Source: Allolobophora icterica (Eukaryota; Annelida; Clitellata; Crassiclitellata; Lumbricidae). From it: a stretch of 64,000 nt of DNA. The notes under the pieces were generated by a model that was given only the letters and a program-made list of their open reading frames with translations, did not search any database and was not told the DNA's origin. Each line of letters starts with the position of its first letter. Within the stretch, counting starts at the first letter, position 1. The stretch is taken from the NCBI GenBank assembly GCA_963556255.1, contig OY744608.1, forward strand, positions 34,373,798 through 34,437,797. The letters are read 5' to 3'. The position numbers and the translations under genes are program-made. Positions 27,239-35,823 of the stretch are shown one piece after another.

Positions 27239-30200
27239 AATCATAATAAACAAACTATAAACATTTGACATATCAGAAAAGCTCATTCACAGTCCCTTAG
27301 TTTACTTGCCTGGAACGTTCAGCCACTTCTTCATTTCATGTCTAGCCGACTATATATATATATATAGATTTTTTTAAACAAGCACTTCTCCTTTCTATGC
27401 CTTTATTTTGCAAGCGGTTAAGATCATTTTATTTTATTATCTTGTATACTTAGTTCAGGGGCAGCTCTGATGAGTTTTTTGCAGAGGTCATCTAAAAATG
27501 CAATAAATGTAAACGAGCCATTGCAGTTACATTTACACTAGTAACCATAGGCGCCGACTTTTGCTTTTGTCTCTGGGTCCCAGTCAGGGGCCAGATCCAG
27601 AAGGTTCATCTCCGAAAAAAACTGATGACCTTTTTTTAACTCATCCGGAAAAATTCCACATTATTTGGTCATTTCCCATCGTCTACTACGTGTTTACACA
27701 TAAAAATTAAATGGGGGGCAGTTCTTCTAAAATTTGACGACTTTTTTTTAGGAATTCATCCCCAGAAAAAATTTGACGACCTTTTTTGGGATTACCCCAA
27801 AAAATTGAATTTAAGGTCCGAATTCTTCTGGGGGCCAGGCCCCCACTGAACTTTTTCTCTGGGTGCATTGGCACCCAAGGCCCCAAGAAGTCGGCGCCTA
27901 TGCTAGTAACTTCTGATTTCTGTAAATATATCACATCACGATGGCATTTGACTGCTAAGTGGATAGACCTCTGAACAGTACATGGAAGTTACAACTGCCT
28001 ACACTTCTAGCAGGTAAGTTTCATCCATAGACCAACAGATGTATGTACTAAAAGAGAATCGCTGCAACATGCAGTGATATTTTCACCACCATTTGGTACA
28101 TAATGAATGGAGTGGCACATGCAGATTTACTGCTGATAAACATCAGGAAATTATTTTGATGAAATTCTCATTCCTTATGCAGAGACTTGGAATACTACAG
28201 ATGAGGTGTTGCAATTTTGTGCATTTTTCGCAATCCATGATTTTCAATAAAAAATTGGACATTTAATTAAAGATAATGAAAAGTGACTGAAACCTTTTTA
28301 TTTCATGATATGGATTACAAGCAAAGAAATTTTTCAAATAACAACATTAATCATAATAAACAAACTATGAAACATTTGACATAGCAACAGAGCTCATTCA
28401 CAGTCCCTTAGTTCACTTGCCTGGAACGTTCAGGTACTTCTTCATTTCACGTCTAGCTGACTCCAAAACTTCTGAGTCAGGAACAACTTCATCTACTAGA
28501 CCAATTTCCAAGGCTTCGTCTGGAAGGAAGAGCTCACCGAGTTTCAACGCACGCTCTCCTATCCTCTGCCCAACAGTATTGACCATTGTGTCCATCAGCC
28601 TAAAATAGGTGCAAAAAGTTCTTACGCATGAGCCAAAAAACATAACTATTAATGAACACTCTCAACCAGCAAGTTAAGGCTTTCATCAGTTTCTGTCTGC
28701 AAGACAAATCATGGCAGAATAAAGAGCCTATGAATCTAGTAAATGTAAGTCAAAGTATCAGTGAGCAATGAGCCTAACTAAATTGCTGGTTGACAGTCAG
28801 ACACCATGATAACCAGCAGATATCAAGCTTAAACCACAGCCATCTTCAAAACACAATTATGGCTTACAAGAAGTATTCAATATAGATAGAGTTTTGTCAC
28901 TCATATGAGAAAGAATTTTTTCTCACCAAAGTGGAGCTTCAATTCCCTGAAATAATATAAAAACCAATGTTACGAATCTAAACAAGAGCCTGGGATATAT
29001 ATTAAATTACCCCAAAGCTAACTGTCCAATTCACCCAAAGTTTCAAGCAGTATGACCCTCACAGCTGTTTTTTTAAATTGTATGCTTGTTACACTATAAT
29101 GTACATTCCTGATTTAACATACAGTATAATTTTTTTATTAAGTAGCAGTTGGTTAGTTGCTGCTTAGCAAAACTATGTCATAACAAAGATGATTAGCATC
29201 ACCCTCTCTCTTTATCCATGCTTGGGACTGGCACTACCAGAGTACAGACAGTGACAAAGTTTCAGGTAGCCACAAATTGGGCAGTTGAGCAGTAAAAGAA
29301 TCAACCAGCTAACTAATCAGAAACCAAACCAACAGAATAAGTATATGGTACATACCAACTGGCTTTCATTAAGGCCTATCTTGTAAGGGCCTGAGGCCAT
29401 CACTCGGTGGTCACAGCACAGAGCAACCAGGCAGCCACCTGCAATACAGTGTCCCTACAAACAACCATACAGTTTTACAGTAGCTGTTTTGACACTAAAT
29501 ACATTATCTTGCATCACATATATATATTTAATTGTATATTGTGATTATAACAGACTTAAATCGTATAATTAATGAGCAATTGTCTAAGTACTCAGAATCA
29601 TTGCAACTGAAGTGTTACTAACAAGAATGAACAGCAACTGGTGCGATTCCATTGGGACAATGCATGAATGTTGTGCACTGTTTGTTGCGTACAAGTTGAA
29701 CAAAGTTCTTCCAAGTATTATTGTCTGTTTACAGGACCGGTCCTAGGGTGTGCGGGGCCCACGTCAGCAAGCGATGAGTGGGGCCCAAAGCAAAACATGG
29801 CACTGTGCAGTTGATTTCCTGCCAATACGGTATTGGCAATACCACACGTATTAAAATAATGCAAAATCGAACTTAGGTGGGTTAATGAACACAAAATGCA
29901 AATCAAGCTCATAATACTATAGAATTTTACTATGAAAGCAATAATTATGTTTTATTTAATTATTTGAATATCTGTTCACTATCATCACAGTAAAGACATT
30001 AATGCCAGCAGCAGCGGCCCCTGAAAGCGGGGGCCCAAGGTGGCTGCCTCGTTCGCCTTGCCTTAGGGCTGAGCCTGTCTGTTTAGTAGAACTAAAAATA
30101 GCCATGGTATAATGTTGATTATGCCAAAAGTAGTAAAATTTGCATACTCACATTGATAGCAGCCACTGTTGCAAGACGTGAACCATACAGCTTAATCCAG

Positions 30201-33200
30201 AACTCTTGCAAAGCTCGCCAAAGTTCTCGCACATTCAGCTCAGTGAGTTCCAGACCAGCGCAGAACAGTTTAGGAATAACCTTAAAAATAATAATGAAGT
30301 TCTGAGCATTGAAGCCAGTCACAAGGTCTGTTACTACATCTTTTAGTACTGTGTATGTGGCAATTGGGATCCATACATAACTTCACGGGACACAGGTAAC
30401 TCCAACCCAATTCTACACCTGAAGCTACCAATATAACTACCCCTTCATAAAATGTCTGTACTATCTCTGCTCATAGTAACCACTCCCAGGACTGAGGGTC
30501 ATGTCAGGTTTGGCCACTTGCTTAAAAAAGGCAACACTATAAATCTCTGTCTGAGGATCTGATTCTGACCTTTCTACACTGGCCAAGTGCGAAACATCCT
30601 GAGGATGTTGGTCTTCAGAATAGGATTTGTTCCTTTACTGGCAAAAGTCAATCTCTTTCTCTGTGCTTTCTTTGCCATGGGCTTTCTCTTTGCCACCACT
30701 CTACACCTCCTATCTCTGGAAGAACTACCACCATTAATATGAGACTCCAGTCATTTTCTGAGTTGATGGGTAACAGGAGACTATGACAACTTTGACAAGT
30801 GTCTGTGACTTTCTGTCCTAAGAACAACTACACTGGAAAATTCATCTTCCCACAATCAAATAATTATATCTCACTCCATTTCCATGTGTTATACTTCCGG
30901 TCTAGCACATATACTGATTACCGTATGCAACACTGCTGATGGAGCAAGGTCTCTTATCCATTTCTATATCTTATCTTATCTCTGTGCTTGTAGTTTTAAC
31001 CAACCCAGTTAAGAAATTCTGCATCAGACCCTGTGTTGATAGTCCTTAACAATACACTTATGAAATCTGCTTCAGATGATACAGGTAGCAGTCTCAACAG
31101 AACTCAGACATTGAAGGACTTCTCTACACAGCCTTCATTATTTTCACAGATTTCCATAAGGTGTCCTTTCCCAAGCCTCAAGACTGGCTTGAAGCACACT
31201 GATCAGTATGCTTCTAACTAACAATGAGACATACTTGTGTTTTGAAAGGTGCCTTTAGGGTAAAATTCTGTAATGTTACTCCTTATTTTGCACAGACCTG
31301 TTAAATGTATCCTTCCTTGAGATTCCCTCAGCCTCTTAGGGGCCATCCATATATTACGTACGCAAAAATCCGGGAAAATTTGACCCCTCCCCTCCCTGTT
31401 CGCATGCGTACTTTTTTCCACCCCCCACCTGCGTACGTACAGTTGACGCACCCCCCAAGACCAGCTGCAGAATGAGTCAGTTACACACATCCGGGCAGCG
31501 ACTGTCTGCACTTTAGGCCAGATTGAAGGATGAGTAATCCATGGACTCACTGTTGAGTTGTGTGATAGTTTAATAATAGTGTTCAGAGGTAAGGTGGCAT
31601 ACAAGTGACACCTCTCCCACAGTCCTACTTCCTCTGGTAGTACCAGATAGCTGGAAAGACTGAATTCTAGCTCACTTGAAGGCCAATCAATTTGCGTACG
31701 TACATTATCAGTAGACCCCCCCCCCCGTTCGCAAGCGTATGCAAGCACATGCATTTCGGTTATCCTCCATGCGTACATAATATATGGATGGCCCCTTACC
31801 ATTCTACTATCAGGACTCAGACCATTTCAACCAGGACTTTGACTTGTATAAGCTCATTGCTCGCCCTGCATACAAATGTGCTGTATCACTAACCATACAA
31901 TACCAAAGGCCATACTGTTTATACTGAGAAATCATGCATAGCCACTCCAATGGCAAGTGCAATGCACGCAGGTCACCCTTTAGTCAACATATTGTACAGC
32001 TCAAACAATACATTTTGTCATCCATAATGCTTTATTATCATCGCCAAACACCTACACTCATGGTCTTTCACACATACAAAAAAGGGTAATGCCAGCATCG
32101 AATTTCTGCAAGGCATCAAATTTAGGCAGCATCTCTCTTTGGTCAGCCCGTTTCATAGGGCAATTAATTTTTTGATGGGTAGGAGGTTTTATTAAACTGA
32201 ATTAATAAAATAAAATAATAAGCTGTTAGAAATAACTAAAGCACACTGAACAACTTAAATATAAAACTGTTCTAAAATCCTAGCATTTCCTAAATGAAAT
32301 TATCATTTGCAAATTCCATCTATAAGCATTGTGTCCTTACTGTCACATATAGCTTTCAGATAAAACTTGTTGCAAAAGCTCTGAACCCATCTCTTCTGTC
32401 CATAAATTGCCTTACTGCTTGTTATAAGTGTTAGATTAAGCAATTGTTGCACAGTTTAAAATAATCATTTACTATGCCCAGCAGTAGTTATTCAAATTCA
32501 CACTTGGGCTTGAAACAGTGTTCAACAAGTGTATAATAAAAGAAATTCAGTGAACTAAATACAATACATTTAAATAATTCCACTCTAATATAGCCAGATT
32601 ACCAAATTGAAACAAGACAATTGACAATAGCTAATATATGAATTATCAAGACCTCTTTACCGAAGTGATGATAAGGCCATTGTATCTTCGATCCTGCTCC
32701 AGTTTTTCTAAGGCAATGTTTAAGTTAGTTAATGTCTGCAGACTCAAAGTGTTCACTGGTTTCTTTTGCATTCTCAGTATAGCAACGCCTAGTGAACGAG
32801 AAACAAATTAAGCCGTCAAAATTATGTTCACAAACATAATGAGCATCATCATCAACAAACTGGTCTTCTCATACTAGTTGAACTTTGGCAATATAGCATA
32901 AATCACCAGTGGTATAACTAGAATAATAATGCACTATAATATGGCTACTTTGCAGTGTGCCATAAATCTTGAAATGCCACAAGAGAGTTTATTAAATAAT
33001 CAATAGACAATTAAGCAAAATAAAATTAAGTACGAAGCATGTGGTTCTCTCAGCATTACCTGTGTCTTCATCAGTAGAAACATCAAATTCCTCTCTTGTG
33101 GCATCAGTAGACAAAGACTGAGAGATGAAAGAATTATTAGGAATGGCACGATTCCGTCCTAAATGAGACGGCACGATCCTCAGATATGATTGCCTTAGCA

Positions 33201-33216
33201 ACCTCAAAGCAGCCAT
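24599..33216 (-). CDS. ECI1: Enoyl-CoA delta isomerase 1, mitochondrial, 7 exons
   Basis: The exons on the minus strand are 33060-33216, 32661-32788, 30152-30280, 29356-29454, 28927-28946, 28421-28599 and 24599-24762. They give 876 nt and 291 aa, against about 302 in human. The enzyme moves 3-cis/trans double bonds to 2-trans in enoyl-CoAs, for beta-oxidation of unsaturated fatty acids. Residues 1-35 are Arg-rich and lack acidic residues, as in a mitochondrial presequence. The crotonase fold shows LFCAGLEL (~100-107) and CIAGGC (~141-146) at the oxyanion hole, and IGLNESQLGIEAPLW with the expected catalytic Glu168. The end PGYARQLTKEAL...NSLKKKT matches the family C-terminus. The LTEL to LW region is about eight residues shorter than in human. 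Exon 5 is only 20 nt. Intron 6 has a GC donor (CCAG|GCAAGT) and carries a LINE. Confidence 0.95.
24849..24906. repeat. (TA)n microsatellite at LINE tail
   Basis: A TA tract of about 57 bp leads directly into (ATCA)n at 24905-24928, the tetranucleotide tail of the minus-strand LINE. Confidence 0.9.
24907..27185 (-). mobile_element. CR1/L2-like LINE, 5'-truncated, in ECI1 intron 6
   Basis: The element has an open reverse transcriptase frame, a ~430-bp 3' UTR and a (GATT)n tail at 24907-24928. The frame is open from the 5' break near 27185, so the endonuclease domain is lost by 5' truncation, as is usual for LINE insertions. A TA-rich run adjoins the break. Lack of stops over 1.7 kb suggests a fairly young insertion. 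Confidence 0.9.
25342..27072 (-). CDS. LINE reverse transcriptase, 5'-truncated ORF2
   Basis: This is a non-LTR retrotransposon reverse transcriptase of 576 aa counted from the first Met. The frame continues open about 110 nt further upstream, so this Met is internal. Domains in order: KVLPIYKKGDKDSLVNYRPI (RT motif 1-2 region), FVDLAKAFDTVDH (motif A with the first catalytic Asp), GVPQGSNLGPLLFLLYINDL (motif B), FADDTNIFY (motif C, the two catalytic Asp), KFLGVIVDQHLTWKSHI (motif E region), then a C-terminal tail with SMGPAIWNSIL. The style fits the CR1/L2 group. No endonuclease domain is present here. It lies antisense to nothing: it is on the same strand as ECI1, inside its GC-AG intron. 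It is a mobile-element gene, not a host gene. Confidence 0.92.
   Translation of the reverse strand: MHLQDKSTKIDSLIINNIKIDDAELMANKFNEYFINIPNELANAIPASSCSYEEYLPVPNLNSMGLMLTSPEELMKIGLNLKKTHTKGLDDIDPYIALPNLSLIIMPLTEIINSSLTNGIVPQLLKTAKVLPIYKKGDKDSLVNYRPISVLPYFAKFLEKIMYDRLISFISKTNTIHTSQHGFQPGHSTFMALLDMEDRISKAIDNNEYSVGVFVDLAKAFDTVDHTILIAKMINYGIRGTQIKWFNSYFEHRTQSVLCNGALSDPGYITFGVPQGSNLGPLLFLLYINDLAKVSSVLHFILFADDTNIFYSNQSWTTLMETVNRELAQVNKWFIANRLTLNIDKTNFIIFKSHRKIKPVDWSFSFDDVPISQVESAKFLGVIVDQHLTWKSHINYISLKIAKNIGIISRIAHLLPKEIKLSLYYTLIHPYLNYCNLIWASNYDSRLKKLIILQKKAVKMIEGARRTAHSRPIFKDLKLLDIKQIRTSQVGDLLYRYEHGQLPPAFTGYFKLGSMMHEHNTRGASLYRPIKARTNLRLFSIKSMGPAIWNSILSDIRTAVSRYDFKKRMKTFLINA
27239..27351 (-). repeat. 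Partial duplicate of ECI1 exon 6 end and intron start
   Basis: This segment matches 28349-28462 nearly base for base, including the last ~42 nt of exon 6 and the GC splice donor (CCAG|GCAAGT on the minus strand here too, ...GTTCAG versus ...GTTCCAG context). It lacks the exon acceptor and most of the exon, so it is a pseudo-exon fragment. It ends in a TA run at 27352-27367 and begins beside the TA run at the LINE 5' break. Confidence 0.85.
27546..27902. mobile_element. hAT-like MITE in ECI1 intron 6
   Basis: The termini are CATAGGCGCCGACTT and AAGTCGGCGCCTATG, perfect inverted repeats of 15 bp. A perfect 8-bp duplication CTAGTAAC lies at 27538-27545 and 27903-27910. The length is 357 bp. The interior contains repeated AAAATTTGACGACC-like segments. 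There is no transposase. Confidence 0.92.
29732..30077. mobile_element. hAT-like MITE in ECI1 intron 3
   Basis: It is flanked by a perfect 8-bp duplication TCTGTTTA (29724-29731 and 30078-30085). The ends are CAGGACCGGTCCTAGGG and, on the other strand, CAGGCTCAGCCCTAAGG. Internal GGGGCCCA blocks sit near both ends. It is 346 bp and non-coding. It lies between ECI1 exons 3 and 4. Confidence 0.9.
31339..31795. mobile_element. PIF/Harbinger-like MITE in ECI1 intron 2
   Basis: The ends are GGGGCCATCCATATATTACG and its near reverse complement. The target duplication is TTA (31336-31338, 31796-31798). The length is 457 bp. It is the same family as 17133-17585 in RPS9, sharing C-rich runs, CGTACGC motifs and the CTTTAGGCCAGATTGAAGGA segment. 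The 194-codon minus-strand frame across it is a by-product of the repeat. Confidence 0.88.
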
Positions 33217-33815
33217 TTCTCAATTATGCAACTTGAAAATTCATAAATCTACAAACTGAAAAACAGAAAGTAAATCATGTTCAAAGCATCGCCTCAATGA
33301 AACTAAAACACAGCTCATCTAGTACAACGTCTAAGTTTTATTTAGGACTGCATAATAGTAAAAGTCTGGAGACAATCTGGGTTAATTTCACACAAGACAC
33401 TAGAGTTGTAAAGTTTGGTTATGATAATGTTACTGTCAAGGGAAATGTAATTTTTGCTAAGTGCAAGTTTTTTCATGAATAAAACTATGGTGACTTTGAT
33501 TCGGCAATTGTTTGGACTTCTGGAAATGCATGAAAGCTGTTCTTGACAAACTCTATGAGCCAGTGTTTAAAGCATCGAGCGCACCTGCTTCTAACGCACC
33601 TGCGGAACACTAGTTAAGACATTTTAATTCTAAAATCGCATAGATTGAAAACGAGTGACAAGATGCTCATATTACTAATATTTCTCAAGAACAATTCTGA
33701 GTGCATGCATGTTTCCTACATGATCAGTGAAAATACATTGTTGATTTAACATTAAATGTTGATGAGAAAATATCGCGCTGTTCTTGCGGTAGCCACGCGC
33801 ACGAGTATTATAACC
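33217..33815. other. ECI1 5' flank
   Basis: This is AT-rich DNA upstream of the ECI1 start. I see no TATA box at a convincing place and cannot fix the transcription start. No other gene was recognised. Confidence 0.35.
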
Positions 33816-33925
33816 TAAGCACTTGTACTTGAGACCAAAGTACTTGTACTTGAGGCATGAGTACTTATACTGGAGACCTAAGTACTTGTACTTATATTTG
33901 TACTTGAGACCTGAGACCTTGAAAT
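33815..33925. repeat. Degenerate ~20-bp minisatellite
   Basis: About five imperfect units of AGTACTTGTACTTGAGACCT stand in a row. The minus-strand frame gives YKYLGLQYKY-type repeats and is not a gene. Confidence 0.8.
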
Positions 33926-34473
33926 ATCTCTGGTCGTCACTAGTGAACAGTTTCATTCATCCATTCCTGATCAGTTCGATAAAAGAGTAAAGAGAAGTGT
34001 GATCAGCTTAAGTTGCAGATTTGACTAAAATGGAAAGAGAAACTCAGCCTGGCAAAGATTAGAAATAATCGAACTGTCGAGTACCTTCGAGCTATCAAGA
34101 TACGGTGTCTGAAGCGTGTGGTACCTTCAGTGACAGTTGGGCGATTAGTTTAATAGATCCAAGAAGAAACACTGTTGTGGCAAGCTAAGTTTAGTTTGAT
34201 CCAGATGACGAGCAACAATCAAACGTTTGACTTCAGAGGAAGTTAACTATATTGAACTCTTAATTGAAAGAACATAGAAATGTTGAAGAGATTTGATCAA
34301 GAAACAGCGAAAATCCACAAGACGGAGGCACAGAAGAAGGCAATCTTCGTGAAGGATGTGTCAAGTACGAGTAACAGCAAAGGTCCAAGAACATCGGAAG
34401 AGGGAGATTAGCATAGGCCATTATATAACCACAATGATTGTATGATAGTACAATGACATTATTTTTGGTATGG
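33926..34473. other. Unassigned intergenic DNA
   Basis: This is purine-rich on the plus strand. No reading frame or repeat was recognised. Confidence 0.35.
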
Positions 34474-34482
34474 AATGGTAAG

Positions 34483-34880
34483 CAGTGAGTAATCTAGACG
34501 TCTTTGGGGGGGAAAGTTCCCTCCCCAGAATTGATGTTTCCCCCCCAGAGGCGAGGAATATTACAATGTACAGACCATCAAGGGAGGAAAAATCCCCCCC
34601 CAGGATCGATGTGGATACATGGTTTCCCCCCCCTAGAGAGATGGATTCCTAAAAAAAGGTCATCAACTTTTTTGACAGAGGAAAAAAGTTAAAAATCGGG
34701 TGAAGGACTAAAAAAAAAAAAAGGTCATCAACTTTTTTCGAAGATGAAAAATGGAAAAATTTGAGAAAAGTCTGAAACTTTTTAAAGATGGAAGACAAAA
34801 TTTAAATTTTGTGTCAATTGTTTGCTCCCCCCAGAAACCTGGTTTCCCCTCCCAGACGAGGGGGGCTAGATTAAACACTG
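34483..34880. mobile_element. MITE with 9-bp target duplication
   Basis: A perfect 9-bp duplication AATGGTAAG lies at 34474-34482 and 34881-34889. The ends are CAGTGAGTAATCTAGACG and, on the other strand, CAGTGTTTAATCTAGCCC. The interior has alternating G-runs and C-runs (GGGGGGGAAAG, CCCCCCCAG). It is 398 bp and non-coding. The CAGTG end suggests hAT, while the 9-bp duplication would suit Mutator-like elements, so the superfamily is open. Confidence 0.85.
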
Positions 34881-34927
34881 AATGGTAAGGTATCTGGGTA
34901 TTTATGAAGTGCCTCTCACAGTGCAAA

Positions 34928-35823
34928 CTATTCAGAGGTACTCTCAGCATGTGAGCCTTGCAGAAACAGAAAAGACTTTAAACTGAGATCGATGAGCAAT
35001 GAGGCAAGTAGCCGTGTTAAGTACCGATTCAGAGAATGTAGGGGTCGATGAGAAGATGCAGAGCGAGGTTTGTGCATCAGGTCACAAAGGTACGCTGGAG
35101 CTAAGCCCTGTTGTGCCTTAGAGACTAGTGTTACATATGATCTTGAAGTGGATACAAACGGAGACAGGAAGCCAATGCAAGACATCAAGCATGTAAGCAG
35201 AGATGGACGAGAATCGAGAACGATGAGCAATGAGGCGAGCAGCCGCATTAAGTACCGATTGAAGGGCAGAAGGATGGACTTTCTGAAGGCCTACCAGTTA
35301 AGAATTGCAATAGTCAATGCAGCAATAGATAAATGCACGGATTATGATAGTGAAAACTGCAGGAGACGGATCGATGGATAGCTCAAAGTATCCTCAAGTG
35401 GTAGTAACAAGTGCAAGTAAGTAAGGAGAGGTGAGAAGTAAAGGTTAGTGAACTGTAAGGCGACTCCCATGGCGCGGACATTTGTAGAGTATGAGAAGGT
35501 CAGAAAATGAGCTGAGAGAAGTGTGAAATCGAGTTTAGATAATTGCTCCTTTGTACCAAACCAAATGAGTTTGGTTTTAGAGGAGTTAAGGTTCAACCGA
35601 TTAGAGAACGTCCAAGAGCGAAGATCATGAGAAAGGGGGTCAATGGAGCAAACAAGAAGCAGTTGGTCAGCTGAGGGACCATGGACACAAGTTTGCACAT
35701 CATCGGCATAGAGATGGCCAGATGCAAGATGCTTAGAAAAGAGAGAGTGAATGCCAGAGGTAAAAAGAAAGTAAAGGATAGGACCAAGAACAGAATCCTG
35801 GGGGACACCAAAGTTAATCCCAT
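34928..35823 (-). mobile_element. Degenerate LINE reverse transcriptase, cut by hAT insertion
   Basis: Read on the minus strand from 35823, the frames give INFGVPQDSVLGPILYF (RT motif B), then ASGHLYADDVQT (motif C), then RSWTFSNRLNLNSSKTKLIW, then FSYSTNVRAMGV. Further on comes SKAQQGLAPAYLCDLM. Several frameshifts separate these pieces. A ~240-bp segment is duplicated inside (GATGAGCAATGAGGCRAGYA near 34990 and 35219). The upstream part is missing: on the far side of the 35824-38008 element no RT reading resumes. Confidence 0.8.

Noticed and set aside
28343..28420. ECI1 ending at the TGA right after exon 6
   Set aside because: It would drop the last 54 residues; a downstream exon in phase restores the conserved C-terminus, and the stop lies inside a GC-type donor. 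A minor short isoform remains possible.
28417..28608. Plus-strand frame over ECI1 exon 6
   Set aside because: Antisense shadow of the exon.
31218..31802. 194-codon minus-strand frame
   Set aside because: It spans the Harbinger-like MITE and its repeats; no family signature and no splice context.
33675..33956. Minus-strand frame with KYKY repeats
   Set aside because: Translation of the degenerate 20-bp minisatellite.
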